A stretch of DNA of 64,000 nt from Spirochaetota bacterium (GTDB taxonomy: Bacteria; Spirochaetota; UBA4802; JAGODF01). This document shows, piece by piece, positions 45,339 to 54,914 of the stretch. The DNA lies in assembly GCA_029974015.1 (NCBI GenBank), contig JARKUF010000004.1, forward strand, positions 62,001-126,000. The letters run 5' to 3'. Below the pieces are notes generated by a model. That model was not told the origin of the DNA, ran no database searches, and saw only the letters and a program-made list of their open reading frames with translations. Made by a program: the position numbers and the translations under genes. Position 1 is the stretch's first letter, and each line of letters begins with the position of its first letter.

Positions 45339-45601
45339 ATATTATGCTAATCTGTTGAAATAGTCAAACTATTTTTTTGAAGGCCCCATGGATGTTTGTT
45401 AATTATGGCGATTTAATATTAATCAATTTAAATGGCAAATTGTTGATATAAAACCCTGATGGGTCATGCTGGCCGCTCCGGCTCTGATGTGTATTCTGCT
45501 GAGGGGCTGTCGAGTTTCATGTGAAAGGGACGGCATTATGTTTGACATTTGAAAAACAGGGGCCGATATTCAGTGTACGACGCATTCAATGGGGAGCGTT
45601 C
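45339..45601. other. A+T-rich leader of the HEAT-repeat gene
   Basis: About 260 bases without a recognisable gene. It is A+T rich to about 45450 and should hold the promoter for the HEAT-repeat gene, but no box pair stands out. Confidence 0.3.
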
Positions 45602-48600
45602 ATGGCGATTGATATTCTGCAAACCATCAAGCTCGAGATCAGCAAGGGATTTAAGCTCATGCCCTACGAGCGGATTTCCCTTCACAGGCTCCTGGGACTT
45701 AAAAAGTCCGCGGCCGGAATCAAAATACTCCTGGGGGACATCTACAAGGACCCGCTCTTTCGGGAAAGCGCGATTTTTGAGTTGAAAAACTGCCCCGGAG
45801 AAGAAGTACGGCTCATTTTCCGCGAACTTCTTATGAAGGACGTTTTGACGGAAGAGAAGATCCACATGCTCGATTACTTCGAACACCATGGCAAGGCCGA
45901 GGATGTTCCATTCATTTTGAAACTGCTGGAGGAGCGCCTTGAAGGCCAGGATCTCTCCATTGTGCTCAAGTGCTGCAGTGTTTTGGGGAAGACCGGAGGC
46001 GCATTACCCCAGGTGGGGGACTATCTCCGCCAGTTAGCCAGGAAGTCCGAGCTTGACGAGAGAGTCCGTTCCGCCGCCATCATAGCTCTCTCCGCCTTCC
46101 GGGAGATTGGCCATGCCGAGGAGCTTTTAAAAGAGGAAAACGATGAGATAACCCGGGCGGTGTACAAGTTCCTTTCCCTTCTTTCAGAGCGGCTTTCCCG
46201 TGAGGCTGAAAGCCGCATCTCTGAAGACGAGCAGATCTACACCTACTCCCCCGAGGAGGAGGACAGGGTGATGTTAGACATCCGGGTCCTTCTGGGGAGA
46301 ATGACCATTCATTTCGACGGCTACTCGAACCGGGTCAAGACCGAATTCTTAAAAGCCATGCTCACGAGCAACCACCGGGAACTCCTCATCTACTCCATGA
46401 AGGCCCTGACCTCGGAAGACGCGGAGCTCGTGGAGAGGGTCCTTTACATGTTGTACTTGAACGTCGACAAGCTTCGCGATACCGACAAGCTGTTCCGTAA
46501 CCTCCTGTCTCTCTCTGTGAGTTCCCCTCGTCAGAACCGGACCATTGTGGAAATCTTTGAAAGATATTTCGCGGGCATGCCGGAATCCCGCAAGAACGTC
46601 CTCATGCGGGACAAAATCTACAACTACATGGTGGTTACCCTGGACACCTTCTTCGAAACGTACCGAAAGAAATTCATGATCACCAGCGTCATCGAGAAGG
46701 ATTATCCTGAAAATTTTCAGCAGATGCGGCAGTATATCCTGGAAACCTACACTCCGGAGCTTAAAAAGAAGTTCCTCCATTTTCTCCGTAACGAGGACCG
46801 TTTTTCCATTCACAAACTGCTTACGGAAATAGCAGACAAAGTCCCGTTCCTGAACAATGACGAAGTGGGCGACTTCACCCTTCTTCTGGAAATTTTCTAC
46901 GACGCCGATACGAAATCAAGGGAACTTTCGGCCATGCGCCTCGAGGATATTAATTTCGAGAAGCGTTACCTTCGAAACCGTATCGTGCGGCTATGCGAAA
47001 TAATTGGGAAGCTCGAAATCGTCGGGGCCGCGTCGAGCCTGGTGAAGATTTTCAATTACGTAAAGAAATATCCCGATGAGGCGATATATGATGCGGTTGC
47101 AATGTGCCTCTCGGAGCTGAATTATCCCTACATGCTCGGGGAACTGGAGCTCCTTCTGTCCTCGGGGGAGATGCGGGACCACCAGCGGGGAGTCCTCCTC
47201 CTTTCGCAATTCTCTGAACAGAGGTCCCTTAATATCTTCCTCGAATACCTGAAGGAACGGGCGGACCAGGGGACCGACATCATCATGGAAATCCTTGAAA
47301 TATTGCTGCGAAGGGACGTCCATGCCAACGTGACGGCGAACCAGGTGCTTAAAACGATCATCCAGGAGAACAAGGACCCGGCAATTGTGCGCCTTGCGGT
47401 CCTCTGCCTTGGACGATGCGGCCTCGATTCAGATCTGGAGTACCTGGACTCCGTTTTTTACCGTTTTGAAGCCAATGACATCAAGGAGGCCGTGGTCCTC
47501 GCCATGGGGTTTATCGTCGGCGCCTCCACAACCTACAACAAACGGCATGTGATCGGTTACCTCCAGGAGTATCTGAAAGAACCGGGGATTAAGATACGGA
47601 TATATTCCTGCGCGCTCCTCATCGGCCTGGGAAACCGGGATGCTTTGAAGAACGTAAGGGACATGATGATCATCAAAAACAAAAGCATCCAGAGGGAAAT
47701 CCTCATGATAATGGGGATGCAGAAGTCCGTGGAGTTTTCCTACTTCCTCATCTCCCTGCTGAAGGAGGACTACGCCATCACCAACGATATCCTGGAGGCC
47801 CTGCGCCTCCTCCCGGACGAGGAGCTGGTGGAAATCGATCATTTCATCGTCAATATTTTTAAAAAATTCGAGAGCCCCGACCTCGACCTCGGTGAGGGAA
47901 GCAGGACCCTGAAGAAGATGGACGCCGAGCGCCAGGTCAAGTCCCTTGAAACGAAGAGCGTGAGCGTCCTCGCGCTGGAAATTTTCAACTTTAAGGGGAA
48001 GTTTGAGTCTTCTGGACTGTCCGACATCTCGGTCCTCACGGCGAACATACAGGAGCTATTCCTTGGAGAGATCGCCCTTTGCAAAGGTACGGTGAACAGC
48101 GTGGGGGACGGCATCATCATCGCCAGTTTCCCGGACCCGAACCTCGCCTGCCAGGCTTCACTCCACATGCATAAGAACCTCTGGGAATACAACCGTATGA
48201 AGATACCGCGGGACCGTCTGTCCATGCGGAGCCAAATCAGCACGGAGCATCTGAAACTCCTGAAAGGGGAATTTGTTTTTATGCCCTACGAGAGGGAAAG
48301 CTTTGCCTCCTCGTCATGGCTCCCCGACAGGACCCTCGTGGACGGAAAAAGCAGGGACCAGGTCAAGGAGCAGTATCACCTGGAGCCTCTCCCGGAGGTA
48401 GTTTTCAGGGACTTTGCCCTTTTCAACGAGTATTACGAACTTCTGTGCCCGGTGAACTTTCTTGCCACGGCGGGGGTGGTGTTGAATAAGTTCATCAAGG
48501 AGGAGGATGAGCGCAGGAAGATGCAGCAGCAGCTTGACGAGGAGCTCCGTAAGCAAAAGAAGAGCCATCGTACTCCTACGGCCATGGCTTATGCCCAGGC

Positions 48601-48763
48601 CCTTGACAATCTCGGAAAAATCCTCAAAAGCGACTTGAATGAGGTAAATAAGTATCTTTTAAAGCGGTCTTCCGACAAGGACCTCATCAACATGGTTAGC
48701 AAAATGTTGGCGAACTCGTACAAACGGTTTATCGTCGAAGCGTCGAAGATCATCGTCGAGTGA
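45602..48763 (+). CDS. Large HEAT-repeat-like protein with degenerate class III cyclase-like domain
   Basis: A 1053-residue soluble protein. Roughly residues 15-770 are paired helices of HEAT/armadillo type (e.g. LRQLARKSELDERVRSAAII, LAVLCLGRCGLDSDLEYLDS), a protein-interaction solenoid. Residues about 785-905 resemble a class III nucleotide cyclase: VLALEIFNFKGKFE, SVGDGIIIASFPDPNLACQA, then MRSQISTE. The first metal Asp is Glu793 and the second is Asp836; the transition-state residues are not evident. A charged coiled coil (EEDERRKMQQQLDEELRKQK) follows. ATG at 45602 has GGGGAG before it and is preferred to an upstream start at 45521. It is probably a regulatory scaffold. Confidence 0.82.
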   Translation: MAIDILQTIKLEISKGFKLMPYERISLHRLLGLKKSAAGIKILLGDIYKDPLFRESAIFELKNCPGEEVRLIFRELLMKDVLTEEKIHMLDYFEHHGKAEDVPFILKLLEERLEGQDLSIVLKCCSVLGKTGGALPQVGDYLRQLARKSELDERVRSAAIIALSAFREIGHAEELLKEENDEITRAVYKFLSLLSERLSREAESRISEDEQIYTYSPEEEDRVMLDIRVLLGRMTIHFDGYSNRVKTEFLKAMLTSNHRELLIYSMKALTSEDAELVERVLYMLYLNVDKLRDTDKLFRNLLSLSVSSPRQNRTIVEIFERYFAGMPESRKNVLMRDKIYNYMVVTLDTFFETYRKKFMITSVIEKDYPENFQQMRQYILETYTPELKKKFLHFLRNEDRFSIHKLLTEIADKVPFLNNDEVGDFTLLLEIFYDADTKSRELSAMRLEDINFEKRYLRNRIVRLCEIIGKLEIVGAASSLVKIFNYVKKYPDEAIYDAVAMCLSELNYPYMLGELELLLSSGEMRDHQRGVLLLSQFSEQRSLNIFLEYLKERADQGTDIIMEILEILLRRDVHANVTANQVLKTIIQENKDPAIVRLAVLCLGRCGLDSDLEYLDSVFYRFEANDIKEAVVLAMGFIVGASTTYNKRHVIGYLQEYLKEPGIKIRIYSCALLIGLGNRDALKNVRDMMIIKNKSIQREILMIMGMQKSVEFSYFLISLLKEDYAITNDILEALRLLPDEELVEIDHFIVNIFKKFESPDLDLGEGSRTLKKMDAERQVKSLETKSVSVLALEIFNFKGKFESSGLSDISVLTANIQELFLGEIALCKGTVNSVGDGIIIASFPDPNLACQASLHMHKNLWEYNRMKIPRDRLSMRSQISTEHLKLLKGEFVFMPYERESFASSSWLPDRTLVDGKSRDQVKEQYHLEPLPEVVFRDFALFNEYYELLCPVNFLATAGVVLNKFIKEEDERRKMQQQLDEELRKQKKSHRTPTAMAYAQALDNLGKILKSDLNEVNKYLLKRSSDKDLINMVSKMLANSYKRFIVEASKIIVE

Positions 48764-48766
48764 TGC

Positions 48767-49327
48767 TCAGACTGGAAGGTCCACTACCTTCCTCGATACT
48801 TCCTTCATGCCGTTTTTCCGGTAATACTCGTATTCTCCGGGCGTCATGATTTTGCAGGAGCGGCTTTGCATGTACTCTTCGTCGAAGTCTCCCTTCTTCC
48901 TGTCATAGGGGAGGCTCTTTTTTCCGGAAAATATGAAATGTACTCCCATGAAGGCGATGATGAGGCCGGCGAAGCCGGCCAGGGACGCTCCCGCGGCGAG
49001 CGGCGCTTTCAGCGCGCTCCCCTCGCTGAGTCCGCGTCCGTACATGAAGAAGGCCGCGGCGGGCGCCATGAGTCCGAGGCAACCGCCGATGAGGTACCGC
49101 ATCCCGCGGCGTCGGTTTGCCCCAAGGCAATGGGCGCAGTAGCCGAAGGGGTGCTCCGTCACGGTGTCGAAGATGGTGATGGCCTTTTGGTGGACGCGCC
49201 GTATTTTTCTTGCCCCCTGGGCGATAAATTCCGTCCTTTCGTCGACGGTTTCCGTACCGCCGATATGCGCTTCGTAAAGGAGGTATACCGATTCGGTTTC
49301 CTTCCCGCATACTATGCATTTTTCCAT
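48767..49327 (-). CDS. Two-helix membrane protein with N-terminal cysteine pairs
   Basis: A 186-residue protein. CIVCGKE near the N-terminus and CAHC near residue 64 could bind one zinc. Two membrane helices follow (GGCLGLMAPAAAFFMYG and AAGASLAGFAGLIIAFMGVH), then a charged C-terminal segment with TPGEYEYYRKNGMKEVSRKV. I do not recognise the family. An AGGAGG-type site precedes the ATG (minus strand, AGGAGGTGAGCC). It is convergent with the HEAT-repeat gene, only three bases apart. Confidence 0.72.
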   Translation of the reverse strand: MEKCIVCGKETESVYLLYEAHIGGTETVDERTEFIAQGARKIRRVHQKAITIFDTVTEHPFGYCAHCLGANRRRGMRYLIGGCLGLMAPAAAFFMYGRGLSEGSALKAPLAAGASLAGFAGLIIAFMGVHFIFSGKKSLPYDRKKGDFDEEYMQSRSCKIMTPGEYEYYRKNGMKEVSRKVVDLPV

Positions 49328-49394
49328 GGCTCACCTCCTGCGTTTTAAGCGTTTCCGTTTCACATAAGTGGCGGATAAGCCGCGTTTAACCGGT

Positions 49395-50723
49395 TCAATA
49401 CGTCACCTGGGCGCCTAACATTACTTCGATGACAAATCCGCTGCGCTGATCTAAGACGCTCTCCAGTGAACGATAGGCCCTCCCTGGCCGAAAGATGCCG
49501 GCGGTCATGAAGAGGGACAGCGCCTCCTGGTACATATACTCGCCGCGAATATCGAATTCATCGCCGAACCAGGTGGAAGAATTTCCACCGGCGTCGGGCG
49601 AACGAGTGGTCCTGAAATGGAGCAGGCGCATTTCAGTGGTTATGGTGTCGAGAAGTGTAAACTGGATTTTTGTCCCGGCGCCATAGAGTCCGTACCAGCT
49701 GGATTCGCCGCTTCCCCTGATGGAGAGGCCCCCGTAGTTGTCCACAACGATATAGGAAAACTCGTGGGAAGACTTAATGTCCTGGAAGGATTTTCCTGCT
49801 TCTGGATCGTTCGGGTCCCCTGTGGCGCCTTCCCCCACAATGCTCGCCTGTATGCCGTTGAATCGATAGCCGGCCTCGAATTCGAGGAGCATTGCGAGAA
49901 TATCGGTCCTCTGTGAGCCGGAACCGGAATCGAGAAGCAGATACCCCCAGTTAATGATGCCTCCGGCCCGAAAAATCCAGTTCCCCCAGAGTAGCTTGTT
50001 GTGGATTCCCACCCAGTGGAGGGTGGCCTTCCGGTTATCGATAAATTTTCCGTCATCGTCAATGGATGTGTATCTGTCATGCTCGAAGGTGTAATACACA
50101 TCTGAATAAAAGATGGACGATAAATTGAACGAAGCGCCGATTAAATAGATATTATCATCGGCATATTTCGGGGGACGAGTGTTGTCGCCGTAGCGCGCGT
50201 CGGCGTCGTCGAAAGCCCTTATTAATCCGGAGTAAAGCTTAAGACTTCTCTCAAAAAGATAATGGGTGTATTGGATTCCCGATGCGTCCCTCGCAAGAAT
50301 GTAGCCACCCTGCAGGCTGAAGGGCTGGAGGCCAATCGTAAATTCGCTGTCAGGGGAAGGGTTGATGATGGCGTATACGTCACGGGTCACCAGATTTGTC
50401 CCGCCGCTTCCCAGCGCGAAATCGTCCCTCCCGAAGGCCGAGGAGATGTCGAAGACCGCTTTGATTCGGATGTTGGGCAGTACTTTAAGGTCGAACCTGT
50501 TGCGGAATAAGATGTCCTCATAATTTACTGAGGAGTAGCCCTCTCCGGCGGGGAAGCGGTCGGGGACCTTCACCTGGCTCCCGGTGTACCAGAAGCGGAG
50601 GCGCAGCATGCCGGAGATATCGAGGTTCTCGATGGTAGTGTCAAGGGCGAGGGCCGGGAGCGTCCAAAGCATCATGCCTGAGAATACTGCAGTGATGGCC
50701 GAGCGTCTAATAACAGGTATCAT
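49395..50723 (-). CDS. Outer-membrane beta-barrel protein, porin-like
   Basis: A 442-residue protein with a Sec signal (SAITAVFSGMMLWTLPALAL) and alternating beta-strands throughout (GMLRLRFWYTGSQV, FDLKVLPNIRIKAVFD, FTIGLQPFSLQGGYIL, FVIEVMLGAQVTY). It ends with an aromatic residue (Tyr), as outer-membrane barrels usually do. The pattern resembles alginate-export/OprB-type porins, but the substrate cannot be read. The binding-protein gene lies 10 bases upstream on the same strand, so the two are probably cotranscribed and may share a substrate. Confidence 0.82.
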   Translation of the reverse strand: MIPVIRRSAITAVFSGMMLWTLPALALDTTIENLDISGMLRLRFWYTGSQVKVPDRFPAGEGYSSVNYEDILFRNRFDLKVLPNIRIKAVFDISSAFGRDDFALGSGGTNLVTRDVYAIINPSPDSEFTIGLQPFSLQGGYILARDASGIQYTHYLFERSLKLYSGLIRAFDDADARYGDNTRPPKYADDNIYLIGASFNLSSIFYSDVYYTFEHDRYTSIDDDGKFIDNRKATLHWVGIHNKLLWGNWIFRAGGIINWGYLLLDSGSGSQRTDILAMLLEFEAGYRFNGIQASIVGEGATGDPNDPEAGKSFQDIKSSHEFSYIVVDNYGGLSIRGSGESSWYGLYGAGTKIQFTLLDTITTEMRLLHFRTTRSPDAGGNSSTWFGDEFDIRGEYMYQEALSLFMTAGIFRPGRAYRSLESVLDQRSGFVIEVMLGAQVTY

Positions 50724-50733
50724 CGATAATTCC

Positions 50734-51555
50734 TCACTCCTTCCCGTATTTATCGAGCCATTCGGAAATCTGGCCCTGGCGCTTCATCTCGGCGATGAAA
50801 ACGTCAACCTGGTTTTTTAGGACCGCCGCCCCGAAGGGGATGCCCACGCAGAGTTCCTCCACAACATCGCCACCTGAAAGGAGGGCAAAGGCGCCGCTTA
50901 AGGAGGCGTCTTTACGGTAGTGATACTGAAGAAAGAGGGAGTCGTGGATGAAGCCCTGAGCAGTCCCCCTGCGTAAGCTCGCAAATCCTTCAGTATTGTC
51001 CGCCACCAGGACCCGGGTGATCCCCGGGAAGCGTGATGTAAGGAGCACCTCATAGGAACTGCCTTTTTTTACGGCGCATTTGAAGCCGTGGAAACGGCCC
51101 AGGTCCCAGATGGTGCGTAACGGCGCCTCCTCGAACTGGTCGCCGTATTTCGTCTGGGGAAGGACCCTCTTGCTGATTAAGGCGGCCGGGGTGATGGTGA
51201 TGTAGGGTTCAGAAAACCATATTTTTTGCGCTCTCGGGAGGTTTCGTGAAAGGCCCGCGATTAGAAGGTCAATATCACCCCTTTCCAGGGCAGGCAGGTA
51301 GTCGGCGATTTTCAGGGGTACCAGCTTCACTTTGGCGCTCATAAACGCCCCGAGTTCCCGGGCTATTTCTATCTCCACGCCTTTGCGCCCCTTTTCGAAA
51401 TTTAAGGGGGGATAATTCTCGGAAATGCCGATTGTGACTGTACCCCGTTTCTGAATTTCGTTGTACAAATCGGTCCTTTCGGGGTCCTGGGCGGCCAATG
51501 GAGCAAGGAAGGCCAGGATAAGGGCCGTGAGGGCGAAGAATGACGGTCTTTTCAT
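50734..51555 (-). CDS. Family 3 periplasmic solute-binding protein
   Basis: A 273-residue exported protein from ATG at 51555 (MKRPSFFALTALILAFLAPL, cleaved after AA). It has the SBP_bac_3 pattern: VTIGISENYPPLNFEKG, GVEIEIARELGAFMSAKVKL, ALERGDIDLLIAGLSRNLPR, KIWFSEPYI, and a late GIPFGAAVLKNQVDVFIAEM. Such proteins carry amino acids or related solutes to ABC permeases, or act as sensors; no permease gene is nearby. A longer frame to 51714 would run into repeat copy J and lacks a signal peptide, so it is rejected. The barrel gene follows after 10 bases. Confidence 0.88.
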   Translation of the reverse strand: MKRPSFFALTALILAFLAPLAAQDPERTDLYNEIQKRGTVTIGISENYPPLNFEKGRKGVEIEIARELGAFMSAKVKLVPLKIADYLPALERGDIDLLIAGLSRNLPRAQKIWFSEPYITITPAALISKRVLPQTKYGDQFEEAPLRTIWDLGRFHGFKCAVKKGSSYEVLLTSRFPGITRVLVADNTEGFASLRRGTAQGFIHDSLFLQYHYRKDASLSGAFALLSGGDVVEELCVGIPFGAAVLKNQVDVFIAEMKRQGQISEWLDKYGKE

Positions 51556-51649
51556 AATAAAGCCTCGGTCCGGATTTTTCAGGGCGCCGCGGCAGATCGC
51601 CGCATGGTGAATATAGTTTCCAGACGTGTTCCTTAAATCAAGGGAAAAA

Positions 51650-51714
51650 CCTAATTTTTTGAGGCTGCCTAATGTTGATTTACCCGCCCGCCGAAGGCAG
51701 GCGGGTAAATCCAA
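51650..51714 (+). repeat. Dispersed palindromic element, copy J, short form
   Basis: The end motif CCTAATTTTTTGAGGCTGCC is followed by the stem GATTTACCCGCC / GGCGGGTAAATC around CGCCGAAGGCA. It lies between the divergent binding-protein and rpsP genes. Confidence 0.82.
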
Positions 51715-51799
51715 CTGATGATATTTCCAATATTTTGTATTGACAAATATGGCGCCCCGGAAAAAGATTCCCTCTAATTCTCTCAGGAGGTAAACTTGA

Positions 51800-52063
51800 G
51801 TGTCAGTTAAGATTCGTCTTCAGAGGGCCGGGAAAAAGAAGATGCCCTATTACAAGGTCGTGGCCGTGGACAGCAGAAAGCGCAGGGATGGAGCCGTAAT
51901 CGAGAACCTCGGGCAATATCAGCCCATCAACGACGGGAATCAGTTCAAGGTCGACGAAGAAAAAGTGATCGGCTGGTTGAAAAAAGGGGCCCAACCCACC
52001 TACACGCTGGAACGCCTGTTGAAAAAAAACGGAATCTGGAGCAAGTACAAGGGCGTTAAATAA
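51800..52063 (+). CDS. rpsP: Ribosomal protein bS16
   Basis: An 87-residue small-subunit protein. SVKIRLQRAGKKKMPYYKVV and GAVIENLGQYQP are the canonical bS16 start and core. The GTG at 51800 follows AGGAGG by nine bases. A TTGACA box at 51740-51745 may belong to its promoter, but no good -10 box stands at the right distance. It is first in the rpsP-khpA-rimM-trmD-rplS-rnhB operon, a widely conserved order. Confidence 0.98.
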   Translation: MSVKIRLQRAGKKKMPYYKVVAVDSRKRRDGAVIENLGQYQPINDGNQFKVDEEKVIGWLKKGAQPTYTLERLLKKNGIWSKYKGVK

Positions 52064-52081
52064 TTCCTGTGGAGGCTCGCA

Positions 52082-52318
52082 ATGAACTACAAGGACCTTG
52101 TGGAGTACATGGTCAAGTCTCTTGTTGATAATCCGGAAAATGTCGAGATACGGGAAATCGAAGGCGAAAAATCCACCATCCTTGAGCTCAAAGTCACTAA
52201 GGAAGATATTGGGAAAGTCATTGGGAAGCACGGGCGCATTGCCCGGGCAATACGCACAATAATCAACGCATCGGCCACAAAATCGGGCAAGCGGGTTGTG
52301 CTGGAAATACTTGATTGA
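52082..52318 (+). CDS. khpA: KH-domain RNA-binding protein KhpA
   Basis: A 78-residue KH protein of the YlqC/KhpA family. The GXXG loop is in VIGKHGRIARAIRTIINASA. It binds RNA, often together with KhpB/EloR, and influences cell elongation and sRNA biology in other bacteria. Its standard position between rpsP and rimM supports the assignment. GTGGAGG precedes the ATG. The stop overlaps the rimM TTG. Confidence 0.96.
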   Translation: MNYKDLVEYMVKSLVDNPENVEIREIEGEKSTILELKVTKEDIGKVIGKHGRIARAIRTIINASATKSGKRVVLEILD

Positions 52319-52845
52319 ACGCGGCGGAATATCTTAGAATAGGAAAGATTCTGGGCGTTCATGGTCTCCTTGGACGCCTTAAAATTTATATGGTCACCGA
52401 CATCGGGGAGCGTTTTTCCCAGGGAAGCGGTGTTTATATTGAAAAAGACGGCAGGTACCATCCCTACACTGTTAAGGAGTGTGTGGTCCAGAAGGGCAGG
52501 ATGGCCCTGGTAAAGCTCGATGGAGTGTCCGAGCGGGGAACCGCGGAGTCGTTAAAAGGGCGGGAAATTTTCATCGAAAAGTCCAAAGCTCTTGAAATAA
52601 AGGAAATCCTGGGAGAAGGGGAATTTCTTTACTGCGAAATTATCGGTTGCGCGGTCTATCACAAAGGGAAAGAGCTTGGGCTAGTGGAAGATATTCTTGA
52701 GGCCGGGAGCGGAAACATTCTCCTAGTGAAGGCCGGGGAGGGCCGGGAATACATGGTGCCCTTTGTGAATGAGATGGTCGACACCTCGCAGGTGGCCCAA
52801 AACAGGATTGACATACATCCGGTGGAAGGGCTTCTTGACATTTAG
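52315..52845 (+). CDS. rimM: Ribosome maturation factor RimM
   Basis: A 176-residue factor needed for maturation of the 30S head; it binds bS19. The N-terminal domain starts YLRIGKILGVHGLLGRLKIY, and the PRC-barrel part reads EFLYCEIIGCAVYHKGKELG followed by EYMVPFVNEMVDTSQVAQNR. The start is a TTG overlapping the khpA stop (TTGA), so translation is coupled; no other start fits the domain. Confidence 0.96.
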   Translation: MNAAEYLRIGKILGVHGLLGRLKIYMVTDIGERFSQGSGVYIEKDGRYHPYTVKECVVQKGRMALVKLDGVSERGTAESLKGREIFIEKSKALEIKEILGEGEFLYCEIIGCAVYHKGKELGLVEDILEAGSGNILLVKAGEGREYMVPFVNEMVDTSQVAQNRIDIHPVEGLLDI

Positions 52846-52883
52846 GGGCCTGAGCCCCTGCGCAATAGGTATGGCGGAGGGCC

Positions 52884-53588
52884 GTGGTATCATTCAGGAT
52901 TATCACCCTCTTCCCCGAATTTTTTGAAAGCCCCTTGAAAACCGGACTTTTGGGCAAGGCGGTCTCCACAGGGAAGGTCGGGATAGAACTGGTCGATTTG
53001 AAGGATTACTCTGAGAACGGCCATCACCAGTGCGATGATTACACCTACGGCGGCGGGAAGGGGATGGTCCTTCGCCCAGAACCCCTTGCAAAGGCGATTG
53101 AAGCGAAGGCGGGAGGCTTGAAGGTGGCCCTCACCACGGCGTCGGGGGGCCTTTTGGACCAGGCAATGGTAAAGCGGGTCCACTCCGAGGGCGGTCTCTG
53201 CCTTGTTTGCGGGCGATACGAAGGGGTGGATCAGCGAGTGATAGACGCTTTCGTTGATTACGAAATCTCCATCGGCGATTTCGTGCTATCCGGAGGCGAG
53301 TACGCGGCGCTGTGCATTGTTGACGCAGTATCGCGTTACGAGCTGGGTTTTATGACGAGCGCGGAATCCCTTCTGGAGGAAAGCTTCGAGGGGGGCCTTC
53401 TGGAATATCCTCATTACACGAGGCCCGAGGAGTTCCGGGGCATGAAAGTCCCGGAGGTGCTTGTAAGCGGCAACCACGGGGCGATTGCCCGGTGGCGTCA
53501 GGAGAAGCGGATTGAGAAGACGCGGTCGGTACGGCCCGATCTTTACAGGAAATATTTATTATCGATCACAAGAGGAGAGGAACAATGA
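52884..53588 (+). CDS. trmD: tRNA (guanine-37-N1)-methyltransferase
   Basis: A 234-residue SPOUT methyltransferase that makes m1G37 in tRNAs such as tRNA-Pro, consistent with G37 in the tRNA-Pro of this window. Motifs: [80 protein letters not shown] and the catalytic helix [20 protein letters not shown]. The GTG at 52884 follows GGAGGG. Its stop overlaps the rplS start (ATGA). Confidence 0.98.
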   Translation: MVSFRIITLFPEFFESPLKTGLLGKAVSTGKVGIELVDLKDYSENGHHQCDDYTYGGGKGMVLRPEPLAKAIEAKAGGLKVALTTASGGLLDQAMVKRVHSEGGLCLVCGRYEGVDQRVIDAFVDYEISIGDFVLSGGEYAALCIVDAVSRYELGFMTSAESLLEESFEGGLLEYPHYTRPEEFRGMKVPEVLVSGNHGAIARWRQEKRIEKTRSVRPDLYRKYLLSITRGEEQ

Positions 53589-54022
53589 ATCTCAGGACGG
53601 CTATCGAAAAGGAAATAAAGCCCGTTGACCGCGAGATCAACTTTGAAATAGGCGATACCGTGCGCGTCCACTACCGGATCATCGAGGGAAACCGTGAGCG
53701 CGTCCAGATATATGAAGGCATCGTCATCGCCATCAATAATTCCGGGCTCGGGAAAACTTTTACGGTCCGGCGAATTTCCTATGATGTGGGTGTGGAGAGG
53801 GTCTTCCCCTTCTACTCGACCCGCATTGCAAAGGTGGACGTGGTCCGAAAGGGGAAAACCCGGCGATCGAAACTCTACTTTCTCAGGGAACGCCGCGGCA
53901 AGTCGGCGAAACTAAAAGAAGACAAGGGCAAGATGTCCGTTCCCGTCTCCCATGAGAAGAATGTGGAAGTAAACGGCGCGGCGCCTGTTGCGGAAACCGC
54001 GCCCGAGGGAGTTTCGGAATAG
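53585..54022 (+). CDS. rplS: Ribosomal protein bL19
   Basis: A 145-residue large-subunit protein, with typical bL19 segments [40 protein letters not shown] and [20 protein letters not shown]. It is about 30 residues longer than the usual 115 because of a low-complexity Ala/Val/Glu tail ([20 protein letters not shown]). Its TAG stop overlaps the proposed ATA start of rnhB. Confidence 0.97.
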   Translation: MNLRTAIEKEIKPVDREINFEIGDTVRVHYRIIEGNRERVQIYEGIVIAINNSGLGKTFTVRRISYDVGVERVFPFYSTRIAKVDVVRKGKTRRSKLYFLRERRGKSAKLKEDKGKMSVPVSHEKNVEVNGAAPVAETAPEGVSE

Positions 54023-54660
54023 CACCCACCTTCGATGCCGAACGGGAGCTCCTTTCCCTGGGCCGGCGCCCTGTCGCCGGCGCCGACGAAGCGGGAAGGG
54101 GCGCCCTTGCGGGCCCCCTCTCCGTGGGCCTGGTCATCTTTCCCGAACATGTGATAAACGCGCCTCCGGAGGGGCTTTTAGAGTCCGTAAAGGACTCCAA
54201 GGCCCTCTCTCACACCCGGCGTCTCGGCGCCCTCGAAATAATCCGCCGCCATGCCCTCTTCTGCGGGGCCGTGCTGGTAAATCACCGACTTGTAGACCGC
54301 CTGAACGTGAATGGCGCCACAGCGGCCGCCCTGAAGCGTATTGTAGCCGAATCCGTGCCCTGTCCCGGCGCGGTAATCTTCGACGGAAGCTTCAAATTCG
54401 ATATTGGCTGTGAACTAATCGGCCTGGTGAAGGGAGACAGCCTGAGCCTCTCCGTGGCCGCGGCTTCCATTGCCGCCAAGGTGCACCGCGACCTGGTGAT
54501 GGATCGTTTGGATGAACGATATCCCGGATATGGCTTCGCGCGCCACAAGGGGTATGGTACGGAGGAGCACCGGGGCCTCATCATGAAGCTGGGGCCATGC
54601 CCCATTCACCGCAGGAGTTTCGAACCGGTGAGGAGCATGGCCAGGGGCCCTCGCCTCTAA
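54019..54660 (+). CDS. rnhB: Ribonuclease HII without a standard start codon
   Basis: RNase HII removes ribonucleotides from DNA. The frame from 54019 gives [20 protein letters not shown], then [15 protein letters not shown], containing the catalytic DEAGRG; further matches are [25 protein letters not shown] and [14 protein letters not shown]. There is no ATG, GTG or TTG between the preceding in-frame stop (53953) and the catalytic motif. The best start is ATA at 54019, which overlaps the rplS stop (ATAG) and has GGGAG seven bases upstream; CTG at 54058 is the alternative. GTG at 54124 would delete the active-site Asp-Glu. The product would be 213 residues, the normal length. Confidence 0.9.
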   Translation: MAPTFDAERELLSLGRRPVAGADEAGRGALAGPLSVGLVIFPEHVINAPPEGLLESVKDSKALSHTRRLGALEIIRRHALFCGAVLVNHRLVDRLNVNGATAAALKRIVAESVPCPGAVIFDGSFKFDIGCELIGLVKGDSLSLSVAAASIAAKVHRDLVMDRLDERYPGYGFARHKGYGTEEHRGLIMKLGPCPIHRRSFEPVRSMARGPRL

Positions 54661-54760
54661 TTCTTATGTTTCTCCCTCTGTTAGGAAGTGGGCGGAAAAA
54701 CATAAGTCCGGAGTAGGCCAGTGGTTGCACCGTATGGGAATCATATAGCATTTAAAGAGA
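54661..54760 (+). repeat. Dispersed palindromic element, copy K (degenerate)
   Basis: Outer arms CTTATGTTT / AAAACATAAG around a damaged core (GGAAGTGGGCGGAAA), then tail GTCCGGAGTAGGCCAGTGGT and CCGTATGGGAA. It begins at the rnhB stop codon. Confidence 0.68.
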
Positions 54761-54914
54761 CAGATCAAGGGGATTTCTTCTTCGGCTGAATTCATAAAAA
54801 ATGCATAACAATGCATAACAAGTTCCTGGTGTGCCGCAATCCTGTATATTTATACATAATACTAATTATGTTGTAATACTATTAAAGTGACATAATATTA
54901 AAAAAAACAGAAAA

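Noticed and set aside
51556-51714. N-terminal extension of the periplasmic binding protein
   Set aside because: It would place 53 residues, partly encoded by repeat copy J, before a normal signal peptide.
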